From Cuspidothrix sp046080565 (lineage in GTDB: Bacteria > Cyanobacteriota > Cyanobacteriia > Cyanobacteriales > Nostocaceae): a stretch of 64,000 bases of DNA. How positions within the stretch are numbered: position 1 is the stretch's first letter; each line of letters starts with the position of its first letter. The stretch lies in NCBI GenBank assembly GCA_046080565.1, contig JBJTUF010000092.1, forward strand, positions 30,080 to 94,079, written 5' to 3'. Made by a program: the position numbers and the translations under genes. Shown in pieces: positions 52,365-62,523 of the stretch. A model generated the notes under the pieces. It had not been told where the DNA came from and made no database searches. It saw only the letters and a list, made by a program, of their open reading frames with translations.

Positions 52365-52570
52365 GGGCTTGCTGAATAAACCCAAAATCCTAATAAATCA
52401 AAGGTTTGAGGTTCATAAAAAAGACGGTAGGTGCAAGGTTATAGCGTCTTGAGTCTGAAAAACCCTGCACTTTTGTGGGCAGCCAGAGATGAAAAAATGT
52501 TTTTAACTCTCCTCCTGACTCCTGACTCCTGACTCCTAAGCCCTAACGGCAAGACTTTTTCAGCAACCCC
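52365..52570. mobile_element. 206-bp MITE, TA target duplication, same family as 14288-14567
   Basis: GGGCTTGCTGAA (52365-52376) and TTCAGCAACCCC (52559-52570) are imperfect inverted repeats flanked by TA on both sides. The interior has GTGCAAGGTT and TGCACTTTT, as in the copy at 14289. A heptad repeat CTCCTGA (four units, about 52513-52540) lies inside. Confidence 0.8.
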
Positions 52571-52593
52571 TAAATATTATGATAGGTGATAGC

Positions 52594-52748
52594 TATAGCG
52601 GTTCTCGGTTGAGTGAGATACAAGAACCCAACCCCCTCCCCCTTCGGGTTCACCAGTCACCTACGGTGGGAAACCCGTCTACAGCACTGGTTCACCGCTC
52701 TTCGAGAGGGGGATTATGATGTATCTTATTCAAGTGCATACCGCTATA
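52594..52748. mobile_element. 155-bp MITE with TATAGCGGT ends and an inserted repeat
   Basis: TATAGCGGT and ACCGCTATA are perfect 9-bp ends. It is related to 46772-46876 but longer, because the C-rich centre is interrupted by a TTCACCAGTCACCTACGGTG repeat cluster (about 52640-52705). Confidence 0.75.
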
Positions 52749-52788
52749 TTATGGAAAAGTTAGCATAGCAGCATCCACATCAGCAAGA

Positions 52789-55700
52789 TTATACTCCTAT
52801 TTCAAAATTAGGTAATGTTTCCGCTTGAAATTTAGAGATAGCCTCTTTATTTTCTACTTCTAATACAATTCTACTATGTAAATTTGGTAATAGTTTTTGC
52901 CACTGTTTTTGGTTGATTTCTTCAATTAGAGAAATTTGCATTCTTTCGGTAATATCTATTTCATATTCCATCATCAAATTCATGGCAATACTAGATAATA
53001 CCAAGTCAGCAGTTTCAGGATCGGTATCACCAGCATATATCAATAAGGTAGTTTTATCTACATCAGAACTATTAGCTAATTCAAGAATTACTTCTCCTAG
53101 TTGTAGATATAAATCATCTTCTGATTGAGTCCAATCAGGAAACATGATTAAATTAATTTCTCGTAGTTTAAATATATCTAGGGCTTGATTAATTAAAACA
53201 TTGCTGACAATATCAGCCATTTTAGACCAAGAAAAGTTCTGAGCTTGTTTTAATCCTACTTCAATTAAATTGCGTCTTAGACTAGGTTTCTGTACTTCAC
53301 ATAAAGCATTAGTCATCCCCTCAATGTCATCATCTTTGACATATATTACTGCTTCTCCTCCAACTTCGGGTAAAGAGGCGTTAGGGGTAGTAATGACAGG
53401 GCAGCCACAAGCCATTGCTTCGGCTACTGGCATTCCAAAGCCTTCATATTGAGAAGGATAAACTAATGCTACTGCTCCAGCATAAGCTAGTCTTAATTCC
53501 TCATCACTCAACTGTAACCCGTGAAATGTGCATCCGGCGGTATATTGTCGCCATTCAGGAGGTAATTGACTACCTGCACCAGTAGCTACTATATCAAAAC
53601 TGTCTTTGTTAATTAGTTGAGAAAATGCTTGCAAAAAGAGAATTGAGTTTTTGTATCCTCCTAAGCCACTTAAAAGAAAATAGGGTTTATTGATGCCATA
53701 TTTATATTTAAAAGCATTAATTTCATTTTCAGAAGCAGGGGAGAAAAGAGGGTGAACTCCACAATGGGCAACAGTAATTGATTCTAATGATATATCTGGG
53801 AAAAATCTACTTAAATCACTGGCGGTATTTTCTGATATGGAAATAAAAGCAGATGCGTGTTTAATTGCATTATGTTTTTCTCTCCACATCGGTTCATTTA
53901 AGTTTCCTCCTAATACTTCCGGTATCATGTCATAAGCCATAAATACTGAAGGGGTATTAATGGGAGTGGTGTAATAGGTAGAGATAAATAATTCTGCTCC
54001 TTCTTCGTCACAAATCTGTTGGAGCATTTGGCGATCGCTTTCGGTATCGTTATAGTTATAGGGAGATGCCGCACGATAGCGAATACCGTTAATCTTAGGT
54101 GCAGTGTTAGCGCGATCTAAAACTAAAATATGATTAGCGAAGTCGGTGTTTGCCCATTCTTCTAAAAGGGATTTCCAAACTCTAGCTATTCCAGTTTTAT
54201 AGAGTTGGAAAAATACTCCATCAATGATAATTTTTGGACTAATATTTAGATACTGCTCAATAAACTTTTTACGATTGGTAATGTGTAAAGCAATTTGTTC
54301 AAGCCTGCCGTCTCTACCTGTAGCATTGGTAATATGCTCTATCCATTGAGACATTTGAGGTATAGCTATAACAGGATAACCTGCTAATTTGGCACGATAG
54401 CATAAGTCCACATCATCCCAATAACCAGGACCATAAATTTCATTCCAACCACCCAATTCTTCTAAAATAGATTTCTTAATACACAAACCCCAACCTTCTA
54501 CATAAGGAGTATATAATTCATTTTGTACTTCTCCTGGTCCAGCAATACCATTCTCAGCTAAGTAAGCTAAATAAACAAATGGTAAATATTTAATCGAAAT
54601 ATCATTATTTAAATGTAAAATAAACTCTCTATTCGCTGCTTTTAATCCTTGATTGTTAGCCGCAGAGAATCCTAAATTTGTCGCATTCCGAATTAATTTA
54701 ACAGAATATTTATGACAAAATTCTTCTAGTGCTTTTTTACCTTCTTCTGCACTACCATTATCAACAAAAATCACCTCAGCTTGTTGTAAAAATGTAATAT
54801 TATCTTCCCATAATTGCAGTAAATTAGTATGATCCCACCAAGGAACAACTATAGTAAATTGATAACTAAGTTTTATATTTTCCTGATAATTATTAATCAC
54901 AACAGGACTATTACACGGATCATTTTCGATTAAATTCCCCCATTTATTTTGCATATATTTAATTTCTTGTTGATAGCGATTGATTTTTTCAGTTGTTTCT
55001 CTCTGATAACCTATACTTTTCGATTCATAGTGATATAGTAAAACATGGGGCAAACAAACATCTTGATAACCTTTTTGGTACATTTTTAGACATAAATCTA
55101 CATCGTTAAAAGCAATTTCTAATTGTTCATCAAAACCTCCAATTTCTGCAAAAACTTCTCGACGACACATCAAGCAAGCACCTGTAACAGCACTAAAATT
55201 GAGAATTTTGTTGTAACTTGTATGGCTGTTTCCAGCTAATATACCATAACCAAGAATAACTCCTGTATGTTGCGGAGTGTCATCAGGATACTTTAAATAA
55301 GCTCCTACTGCTCCGATGCTTTGACGTTGTGCTTGTTCAACCATAGCATCAATCCAGTTAGAAGTAATTACTTCTGTATCATTATTCAAAAATAATAAAT
55401 ATTTTCCTTGTGCTTTAGTTACAGCATAATTATTGATGTGGGAATAATTGAAAGGGACATCGTATTGATGGCACTTAAATTTATCTGGCTCTAGTTGTTT
55501 CCATTTATCAATAACGGCAAAAGTTTCTCTTTCTTTACTACCATTATCCACCAAAATTACTTCATAATTAGGATAAATGGTTTTACTAAAAATAGATTCT
55601 AAGCACCCATCCAAAACATCACCTAAATCTCTAGTTGGAATGATAATACTAACTAAATTATAATTATTAATTTCATATCGAATTGAGTAAAAACCCTTAA

Positions 55701-57510
55701 TATCTTTATCAGGAATAACTACACCGTTTTCCCCTCGACGATGCAAAGCTTCTTCTAAAGCTTTTTTCCCTGCCTCATAAGCGTAAGATTTTGCCTGATA
55801 ACTACTGTTGGTAGATTCAGGATGTTTACGCCAATAGTACAGGAGTTTAGGGATATGAAATATTTTATCTGTTTTTTCAGTGAATCTCAAAACTAAATCA
55901 TAATCTTGACTACCTTCAAAACCAACTCGAAAACCACCAATTTGTTTAATTAAAGATGTCCTATAAACTCCTAAATGACAGGTATACATTGAGGACAAAA
56001 AGGAATCTGGACACCAAGCTGATTTAGAAATAATAGGGTAGAAAATACCTTGATCATTAAATAAGGCTCCATCAGAATAAATCATATCTGCTTCAGGGTG
56101 ATTATGAAGCAGGTTAACTATTTCCACTAAAGCATTAGGTGCAAGTAAATCATCATGATCTAAAAGAGCAATATATTCTCCTGTTGCTAATTCTAAAGCA
56201 GTATTACTAGCTCTAGAAATATGTCCATTTTCTTGTCTAAAAACTATTTTTATGCGATTATCTTTTTGTGAATATTCAATTAATATATCTCTGACATAAG
56301 GTTTAGTAGAAGCATCATCAGCTATACATAATTCCCAGTATGGATAAGTTTGATTTATCACAGATTCTATTGCTTCCCGGAGATATCTTGCTGGAGGGTT
56401 ATATACAGGTAAAATAATACTTATGAGAACTTTATGATAGCTTTTTATTCTTTCCCCTAGATTAGAATTTTGTGATATTAATGATGTTAAATGTGATATT
56501 TTTTTTATATTCCAGAAATCAAGTTGCTTAGTTAATCTATAGAAGTTAGACATTGAGAAACCATATTCTGATTCTGCCACTTGATATATTGAAGGATTTT
56601 GTAAAATGTTAAATAGGTTTTCTAAACCAATTACCTGTATATGAGGCTGTACCTGCTGCAAATAAATAAATGATTTTTCTAATTGAAAATTGATGTCACT
56701 GGTAAAATTTTTAATAAAAATATTATCATAGAAAATATTTTTAAATAGATCAAGAGAAATGCCATCGAAGAAATTTTTGTAAATCTGTTGAGATTCTAAC
56801 TTACTTCGACATTCATTATCCAATGTAGGTCTACTTAAATTATCATTATCAGAACGAATACGATACTTAATTAACCTTTCTGGTAACATATGGATATCGG
56901 ATATCTTGGCCAACTTAATCCACATATCAAAATCTTGTAACTGAATAGAAGTAGTTAGAAATAGGCCTACATCTAGTAACAGTTCTTTTTTTATTAAACC
57001 TGTAACTGCATTGAGATAATTACCACTAAAGAAGAAATATCTTAGTATTTCCTCTTGATTTCTATGAGGATGGTTAAAGAACCCACTTGCAAAATGCTCT
57101 CCTTGTATAAGGTTACTATGATCATCAATAAAATCTACCCAAGAGAAAACTACTTTTGCACCTGTTTCTTGCACAAATTTTATTTGTGTTTCCAAACGAT
57201 GAGGATAACAAAGGTCATCACCTGACATTAAAGCAATATAATGACCTTTTGAACTTAGAATACCTCTATTAGCTGCGGTACTCACTCCTTGATTGTCTTG
57301 ACTTATATATATAATGTTAGAATTGCTTTCTTTTTGTAAAATTTCCTTAATTATTAAATCTGTTTTATCCGTAGACCCATCATTAACTATTATTAATTCA
57401 TAGTCGGTAAATGTTTGAGAAATAACACTATAAATAGCCTCTTGAACATACTTTTCATGATTGTATGTTGTCATTACAACGCTAATAAAAGGGAATTGAG
57501 AGTTATTCAT
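52789..57510 (-). CDS. Giant multi-domain glycosyltransferase (four GT2 domains plus GT4)
   Basis: The 1573-residue protein joins several sugar transferases. GT2-1 is at about 1-240 (SVVMTTYNHEKYVQ, DGSTD), GT2-2 at 360-600 (IILPVYNPPARYLREAI, LLDHDDLLAP), GT2-3 at 620-860 (IIIPTRDLGDVL, LFLNNDTEVI), and a shorter GT2-4 at 900-1100 (IVVPWWDHTNLLQ, VDNGSAEEG). A GT4 domain lies at about 1110-1440 (YPSQYEGFGMPVAEAMACGCPV). A tail of about 130 residues resembles the end domain of other cyanobacterial GT fusions. It probably assembles a surface glycan in several steps. It ends the pilA-ogtA-sugar gene cluster. Confidence 0.85.
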   Translation of the reverse strand: MNNSQFPFISVVMTTYNHEKYVQEAIYSVISQTFTDYELIIVNDGSTDKTDLIIKEILQKESNSNIIYISQDNQGVSTAANRGILSSKGHYIALMSGDDLCYPHRLETQIKFVQETGAKVVFSWVDFIDDHSNLIQGEHFASGFFNHPHRNQEEILRYFFFSGNYLNAVTGLIKKELLLDVGLFLTTSIQLQDFDMWIKLAKISDIHMLPERLIKYRIRSDNDNLSRPTLDNECRSKLESQQIYKNFFDGISLDLFKNIFYDNIFIKNFTSDINFQLEKSFIYLQQVQPHIQVIGLENLFNILQNPSIYQVAESEYGFSMSNFYRLTKQLDFWNIKKISHLTSLISQNSNLGERIKSYHKVLISIILPVYNPPARYLREAIESVINQTYPYWELCIADDASTKPYVRDILIEYSQKDNRIKIVFRQENGHISRASNTALELATGEYIALLDHDDLLAPNALVEIVNLLHNHPEADMIYSDGALFNDQGIFYPIISKSAWCPDSFLSSMYTCHLGVYRTSLIKQIGGFRVGFEGSQDYDLVLRFTEKTDKIFHIPKLLYYWRKHPESTNSSYQAKSYAYEAGKKALEEALHRRGENGVVIPDKDIKGFYSIRYEINNYNLVSIIIPTRDLGDVLDGCLESIFSKTIYPNYEVILVDNGSKERETFAVIDKWKQLEPDKFKCHQYDVPFNYSHINNYAVTKAQGKYLLFLNNDTEVITSNWIDAMVEQAQRQSIGAVGAYLKYPDDTPQHTGVILGYGILAGNSHTSYNKILNFSAVTGACLMCRREVFAEIGGFDEQLEIAFNDVDLCLKMYQKGYQDVCLPHVLLYHYESKSIGYQRETTEKINRYQQEIKYMQNKWGNLIENDPCNSPVVINNYQENIKLSYQFTIVVPWWDHTNLLQLWEDNITFLQQAEVIFVDNGSAEEGKKALEEFCHKYSVKLIRNATNLGFSAANNQGLKAANREFILHLNNDISIKYLPFVYLAYLAENGIAGPGEVQNELYTPYVEGWGLCIKKSILEELGGWNEIYGPGYWDDVDLCYRAKLAGYPVIAIPQMSQWIEHITNATGRDGRLEQIALHITNRKKFIEQYLNISPKIIIDGVFFQLYKTGIARVWKSLLEEWANTDFANHILVLDRANTAPKINGIRYRAASPYNYNDTESDRQMLQQICDEEGAELFISTYYTTPINTPSVFMAYDMIPEVLGGNLNEPMWREKHNAIKHASAFISISENTASDLSRFFPDISLESITVAHCGVHPLFSPASENEINAFKYKYGINKPYFLLSGLGGYKNSILFLQAFSQLINKDSFDIVATGAGSQLPPEWRQYTAGCTFHGLQLSDEELRLAYAGAVALVYPSQYEGFGMPVAEAMACGCPVITTPNASLPEVGGEAVIYVKDDDIEGMTNALCEVQKPSLRRNLIEVGLKQAQNFSWSKMADIVSNVLINQALDIFKLREINLIMFPDWTQSEDDLYLQLGEVILELANSSDVDKTTLLIYAGDTDPETADLVLSSIAMNLMMEYEIDITERMQISLIEEINQKQWQKLLPNLHSRIVLEVENKEAISKFQAETLPNFEIGV

Positions 57511-57564
57511 ACTTTTAAATCTGTAGTTAGGGAAATTTTCACTATCATTTCTGGATTTGAATAA

Positions 57565-58383
57565 TCAGGCTTTATATAGCCTTAAATCATAATCTATTGT
57601 ACAAATGTCTATGTATTGTTCTGTTTCTAATAATATACTCCCAGGTAGTATTCGTGTGATCGAATTTAATATGTCAGATGCAACTATTTTATGCCCATAA
57701 ACTTCAGGTATTTGATATTCTTTAAAGTTAAAAGCTCTTATTTGATTACGGATTTCAAATGCAGTCTTATTTAAATCAATTGTGATATTGGAATAGTTGA
57801 TGGAACTTTTTGAAAAATAAGATGAAAGTTTTGATGGTTGTTTAGTTTGTTGATAATTTTTAGACACTAAATTATGAATATTATTTTTAAATAAAATTAT
57901 ACCATAATTTGTATATTTTTGATACAAGTCTCTACAATTGTCATTGTAATCTATGGGAAATTCAATCTGATCTATTATATCGCCTGTATCTATTCCGTTG
58001 TCTATACAGTGAAGAGTTACTCCAGTTGATGTATCACCATTTAAAATAGGCCAAGCTGATGTGTATACACCTTTGTACTTTGGAAGTAGAGAAAAGTGTA
58101 TATTAAAGAGTGACTTTGTAACAAATTTGTTGCAGTCAATTATTCTGTCATACTCAAGAGATATAAAAATTAAATCATATATAGAATATATATTTTTGAG
58201 ATTAGTTTCTTGTAATCCTAAATTAAGGCAATATTTTTTAAATGATTGCTGAAATGAATCCACTCCATTATCTGATCTATTAAAGCATAAAAGAAGCTCG
58301 TCACTTGTAACTATTTGGTTTGATAAAAGAAAATCAGTGCATTTTGTTGCAAGATCATTTTTTCCAGCTATACATATTTTCAT
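57565..58383 (-). CDS. Sugar N-formyltransferase-like protein
   Basis: The 272-residue protein has the formyltransferase core NIHFSLLPKYKG near 92 (Asn and His of the catalytic triad) and NGIDTGDIIDQ near 130 (Asp), as in methionyl-tRNA and UDP/dTDP-amino-sugar formyltransferases. The N-terminus MKICIAGKNDLA is the Rossmann start. A QdtA/FdtA-type ketoisomerase gene lies upstream in the same direction. I therefore infer that it uses N10-formyl-THF to formylate a dTDP-3-amino-3,6-dideoxyhexose. The C-terminal part is more variable. Confidence 0.78.
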   Translation of the reverse strand: MKICIAGKNDLATKCTDFLLSNQIVTSDELLLCFNRSDNGVDSFQQSFKKYCLNLGLQETNLKNIYSIYDLIFISLEYDRIIDCNKFVTKSLFNIHFSLLPKYKGVYTSAWPILNGDTSTGVTLHCIDNGIDTGDIIDQIEFPIDYNDNCRDLYQKYTNYGIILFKNNIHNLVSKNYQQTKQPSKLSSYFSKSSINYSNITIDLNKTAFEIRNQIRAFNFKEYQIPEVYGHKIVASDILNSITRILPGSILLETEQYIDICTIDYDLRLYKA

Positions 58384-58542
58384 GGGAGTAGTTTAATTAT
58401 TAAAATTTCTATGAAAACGACTAAACAATACTGCTGAAACTAACTAATGTGAAAAAATTAACTAACTGTATTTAAACCACGTTTATTTTTTAGTTTTCCT
58501 ATTTAATAATTAACAACAATATAATATAAAACTATTATTCAT

Positions 58543-58647
58543 TTACAGCACTTTGTACGAATAATTGGAACACGATTAATCTCTATTGTTCAATTTATTC
58601 CCTTAATCATTATAACTAAAGGTTAAGCAAATTGCTATAATGTATTT
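58543..58647. mobile_element. About 105-bp MITE-like repeat, decayed copy
   Basis: This sequence is related in inverse orientation to 61500-61601: ACAGCACTTTG at one end and CAATTTATTCCCTTAATCATT in the middle occur in both, with about 70% identity overall. Its right end supplies the last codons and TAG stop of the qdtA-like gene. The rest of 58384-58634 is AT-rich with no gene. Confidence 0.65.
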
Positions 58648-59054
58648 TTATTTTGTATAACTTCTATAAATTCTTTATAATCACGGTAATAATCATCCTC
58701 ATTATAAACTGTAGAGGCTAAAACTAAACAAACAGAACCAGAAGAAAAGTTATCCATTTCCCGCCAAATCATTGAACCTATATACAAACCATAGTAAGAC
58801 CGATTCAGATGAAACTTAGTTTTAATGTTCCCATCATCAAGGGTAACATCAAAGCTACCAGACATAGCAATGATAACTTGCTGCAATTCTTTGTGGGCAT
58901 GACCACCTCTATCCGCGCCTCCTGGGACATCATAAAGATAATAAATCCTTTTAATTTCAAAAGGTACGTGATTGTTGCCTTCAATAAAAGTTAAATTACC
59001 ACGAGGATCAGTAATTTTAGGAAAGGTGATTAAATGACATTGATCTATGCTCAT
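58635..59054 (-). CDS. dTDP-4-oxo-6-deoxyglucose 3,4-ketoisomerase-like cupin (FdtA/QdtA family)
   Basis: The 139-residue cupin has the family start ITFPKITDPRGNLTFIEG-like block, the catalytic His pair in DRGGHAHKELQQV, and WREMDNFSSGSVCLVLAS. QdtA/FdtA moves the keto group from C4 to C3 of dTDP-4-keto-6-deoxyglucose before transamination to Qui3N or Fuc3N. The formyltransferase downstream fits a 3-formamido sugar. The PLP aminotransferase is not in the window. The C-terminal NTL and stop codon overlap a MITE-like repeat. Confidence 0.88.
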   Translation of the reverse strand: MSIDQCHLITFPKITDPRGNLTFIEGNNHVPFEIKRIYYLYDVPGGADRGGHAHKELQQVIIAMSGSFDVTLDDGNIKTKFHLNRSYYGLYIGSMIWREMDNFSSGSVCLVLASTVYNEDDYYRDYKEFIEVIQNKNTL

Positions 59055-59100
59055 AGGTAATGGAAAAAATCAATTTTGCAACTTCTATTTATTAATTGTA

Positions 59101-61335
59101 TTACTTTTTATTAACTCCATCTCTCTGCCACATCTGCTCATAAGCATTCTCCATATCACGGGTAAACTGTTTACCATTCCATAATGGTGCAGTTTGACGA
59201 GATTTCAATAACTTCCAATGAATATCTTTCCTTAGTTCAGCATCCTTACCTAACTGTACACCCCAGTTAATATACTCCTCATCACTCCAAGCAATACCTT
59301 CTGTAATACCAGCATTCATCATCATGGTGTAACTATTGCGGGCTGAAAATTGCTCTCCTACTTTCGTCACCAAAGGTACACCTAGCCATAGGGTTTCCAT
59401 AGTTGTAGTTGCACCATTATAGGGATAAGTATCTAAAACAACATCTGCGATTTGCAGGTTAGCACGATGAATGGCTGATGAGGGTACTTTATTTAAAAAT
59501 CTTAATCTTTCCTTACTTATTCCCTCCTCTTGGGCAATTTGTTCAAAAAATTCTCTCACCACACCTACATCTTTATTAATATCCTTAATTAAAAAATAGC
59601 TATTGGGTACTTGGTTGAGAATTTTCATCTGCAACCGCACATTATCAGGGTTACGCTTGTAACCTGCTTGGGCGCTAAAGTAAATTACAGCATCATTAGG
59701 TATTTCTAAACCTTTTCTAGTTAAAGTCGGTACACCAATTTCAAAACCATCAACAGCTAAATAAGTGTTTGGTAAACGCCAAATTTTCTCACTATAGTAT
59801 TCTTGGGCGTATTCTGGTAATACATAATTGTCAGCAATATAGTAGTCAATAGCAGGTATACCGGAAGCATCCCAACCTAACCATGTTACTTGAATTGGTG
59901 CTGGTTTTAATGCTAGTGCTTCACAACTAATATCCGCTGTCATGCTATCTAAATCTACTAAAATATCAATTTCATCTTGATGAATTGTTTCCGCAATTTC
60001 TAGACCATCTGTACCTAATTTTCTTACATAATCTGATTTTTGTTCATACCAATCTTGTAAAAAATCCTGAATATGAGAACGATAGGTGACAAAATAGGTA
60101 TAAATTTCAAATTCTTCTCTATTATGATGTTGATATAACCACCGTGCTAACCAACCTACGGAATGTTCTCGAAAACAATGACATAGATAACCTATTTTTA
60201 ATCTTTTTTTCGGTGTTTTTACTCTTGAAAAGTTAGCTTGAGAATAGCGACTATATCGCTCTTGGGCATAAATTTGAATATTGTTTTGACAAAGTTGTAA
60301 AACTTGATTGTGTAAAAATCGGTTTTCTCTCGGTGTATCGTTAATATAGGGTAAATAATAGGTGCAATTTAATAGCCGATAAATTCTCGTTTTCTCTAAA
60401 TTTGGTTGCTCCTCAATTAATTGATACAAATAGCTTTTATATTTTTCAATCACTGGTACAGCTTCGTACCATCGTCCTCCCGAACGCAGAAAACCCTGTA
60501 ATAGCATTACATAAGCATTAATCAGATCATTAGTATTATCAGCTAATTCACATATCTTATTACTAATTTCGATACCTTGATTAAAATTACCTAATTCATA
60601 ATGAAAGGTTGTTAAATGACTCAGAACTTCAGAAATAACCGCAGCATTAGGATATTGAATTTCTACAGCTAATTCAGCATACTTAATAGCTAAATTAAAT
60701 CTGTGTCCTGTATAGGCTACTTCCGTAGCAGTTAACATCAAAGTATTGGTAAGTTGGAGATTATCTAGATAAGGAATACAAGCTCTAGGAAATTCTAATA
60801 TCCAAGGTTCAAAACAAATTGATTTTAATGTTTTTTGTAAGACCTGAAATAATAATTCTCGATTTATTTCTTCTACTGTAAATTCGTTTCTTGCTGAATT
60901 TAAAATTTCTACAATTCCTAAATCTCTAAAATTTTCTTCTGTCAGATTGCCCAACTCTAATGATAATTTAATTAACTGTAGAATATTATTAACATCTTCA
61001 GGAGAAATTTCTCGTAAATGTTGACGAATTACCCAAGCTAATTGATAGCTTTGAAGTTCTTCTAGTCTTTCTGCTTCTTTTTTTAAAACTTGAATTAGTT
61101 CACAAGTACATTGTTCAATTTCTGCTTCTTCCCCATCAAAAACTGCTAACATCCAAGTTGTTTGTGCTTCTGCCTCATTACCTGATAAAAGTAAGGAAAG
61201 TCCATAATACCATTGATATTCTTTATTTTCTGGTTGTAGGGTAACTAATTCTTGGTAAAGTGTGGAAGATTGAAAGTATTCACCTATTTGGAAATTTGTA
61301 TAAGCTTGCTTTTTTAATGATTCTAGATGATGCAT
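59101..61335 (-). CDS. ogtA: SPINDLY/OGT-like glycosyltransferase (GT41) with N-terminal TPR region
   Basis: The 744-residue protein has TPR-type helices at about 1-330 and a GT41 domain from about 370. Key blocks are IGYLCHCFREHSVGWLARW, DILVDLDSMTA, APIQVTWLGWDASG, DVVLDTYPYNGATTTMETLW and VPLVTKVGEQFSARNSY. These enzymes transfer GlcNAc or fucose to Ser/Thr of proteins. In Nostoc punctiforme the gene ogtA next to pilA is known to be needed for hormogonium development and motility. The same neighbour relation here supports that assignment. Confidence 0.87.
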   Translation of the reverse strand: MHHLESLKKQAYTNFQIGEYFQSSTLYQELVTLQPENKEYQWYYGLSLLLSGNEAEAQTTWMLAVFDGEEAEIEQCTCELIQVLKKEAERLEELQSYQLAWVIRQHLREISPEDVNNILQLIKLSLELGNLTEENFRDLGIVEILNSARNEFTVEEINRELLFQVLQKTLKSICFEPWILEFPRACIPYLDNLQLTNTLMLTATEVAYTGHRFNLAIKYAELAVEIQYPNAAVISEVLSHLTTFHYELGNFNQGIEISNKICELADNTNDLINAYVMLLQGFLRSGGRWYEAVPVIEKYKSYLYQLIEEQPNLEKTRIYRLLNCTYYLPYINDTPRENRFLHNQVLQLCQNNIQIYAQERYSRYSQANFSRVKTPKKRLKIGYLCHCFREHSVGWLARWLYQHHNREEFEIYTYFVTYRSHIQDFLQDWYEQKSDYVRKLGTDGLEIAETIHQDEIDILVDLDSMTADISCEALALKPAPIQVTWLGWDASGIPAIDYYIADNYVLPEYAQEYYSEKIWRLPNTYLAVDGFEIGVPTLTRKGLEIPNDAVIYFSAQAGYKRNPDNVRLQMKILNQVPNSYFLIKDINKDVGVVREFFEQIAQEEGISKERLRFLNKVPSSAIHRANLQIADVVLDTYPYNGATTTMETLWLGVPLVTKVGEQFSARNSYTMMMNAGITEGIAWSDEEYINWGVQLGKDAELRKDIHWKLLKSRQTAPLWNGKQFTRDMENAYEQMWQRDGVNKK

Positions 61336-61499
61336 AATTTTTTACAAGTATATTATTCTTATAACCTAAAAGGTTCTGTACGGAAAAGCCACCTAAAATA
61401 AAAAAGCAGGTAATGAATACCTACTTTATCTGACTATTATCAAATTTGTAGCTGGCAATAGATTCAAACTATAAAAAGGTTAAGTTACAAACTAATGCC

Positions 61500-61601
61500 A
61501 AATACAGCATTTTGGGTAACGTTTAGGTACAATAATTAAGGGAATAAGTTGAAAAATCAATATCAAACCTGTCCCAATTGGTCGCCCAAAGTGCTGTATT
61601 T
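61500..61601. mobile_element. 102-bp MITE between pilA and ogtA
   Basis: AAATACAGCATTTTGGG (61500-61516) and CCCAAAGTGCTGTATTT (61585-61601) are 17-bp inverted repeats with one mismatch. The centre TTAAGGGAATAAGTTG is shared in inverse with the copy at 58543. The right end lies two bases from the pilA stop codon. Confidence 0.85.
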
Positions 61602-61603
61602 AA

Positions 61604-62164
61604 CTATTCAATTGCCTTGGCATTATTCTGACATTTTGGTGCTGTAGCATCTACTGCTGCTGTAATGCTATAATCACTGGCTACAAATTTACCAGCATCT
61701 TTTGTTTGACATAGAACTGCTGTTGTTGTAGTTGCACCACCAGATTGGATCAGGTCAGTTAACCCAACAAATGCTCTTAAGTTAACCGAGTTAATTGGAT
61801 CTGCAACGTTCATTACACCAATTAGACTCTCAGTTGCCAACGTAGCACCTGCATTATCTTTGATCTCATATTTATAGTTGGTGGTTTGAGTAGCAATACC
61901 TAAACCCAACGCTGCCTCGTCACCAGTAAATTTTTGATTTTCTAGGTAGAAGGTTTGTTGACCACGGTTCATAGCACCAGCGTACTGCTTACCTTCAGAT
62001 TCTCTAGCTTTATTAGCTTGGTTCAAGAAAGAGGGAAGAGCAATAGCTGAAAGAATACCGATAATGATGATTACAACTAACAGTTCAATTAGGGTGAAAC
62101 CTTCGTTATCTTTCTTTTTACCTAAGAGGTGTTGTAAGAATTTTGCTTTCAGTTCGTTTTTCAT
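61604..62164 (-). CDS. pilA: Type IV major pilin
   Basis: The 186-residue prepilin has a 22-residue leader (MKNELKAKFLQHLLGKKKDN then EG) cleaved before F23. The pilin helix FTLIELLVVIIIIGILSAIA follows, with E at +5 of the mature chain. The globular part has two Cys (near 151 and 178) for the C-terminal disulfide loop. It forms type IV pili for motility and DNA uptake. The sequence is rich in Ala and Thr, suitable for O-glycosylation by the GT41 enzyme downstream. Confidence 0.92.
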   Translation of the reverse strand: MKNELKAKFLQHLLGKKKDNEGFTLIELLVVIIIIGILSAIALPSFLNQANKARESEGKQYAGAMNRGQQTFYLENQKFTGDEAALGLGIATQTTNYKYEIKDNAGATLATESLIGVMNVADPINSVNLRAFVGLTDLIQSGGATTTTAVLCQTKDAGKFVASDYSITAAVDATAPKCQNNAKAIE

Positions 62165-62425
62165 AGTAGTTTTCCTTGCGGTCGGGTGTTGTTTGTTTCT
62201 TTATGCAAATAACTTACCCACTCTTTATCAATTTCATATCACCTCCCAGAAAAGTTTTTTTACCACATATTCACCTGCCTCATAAGAGTGCTAGATATAG
62301 ACTCAAACCTTGACTCCGATTGATATTCAAGGAATAGTGCCTGGGTATTGAAGAGAGTAAAGTATTTTATTGGGTCACATTGAGCTTAAGTTCATGATAG
62401 CAAATAAGATCCCCAACTCATCATT

Positions 62426-62523
62426 AGACATCTCCAAAAAATAATGTAGATACGAGAATCCCTAGCCATGGAAGGTCTTTACAAGGGTTCTCGGTGACGC
62501 ATATTTAATTTATGGAGATGTCT
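62426..62523. mobile_element. 98-bp MITE, TA target duplication, ending in the methyltransferase stop codon
   Basis: GACATCTCCAAAAAAT (from 62427) and ATTTATGGAGATGTC (to 62522) are inverted repeats with one mismatch. Both sides have TA (62425-62426 and 62523-62524). The right TA is the TA of the TAG stop codon of the methyltransferase gene. The rest of 62165-62425 is the pilA promoter region. Confidence 0.8.
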
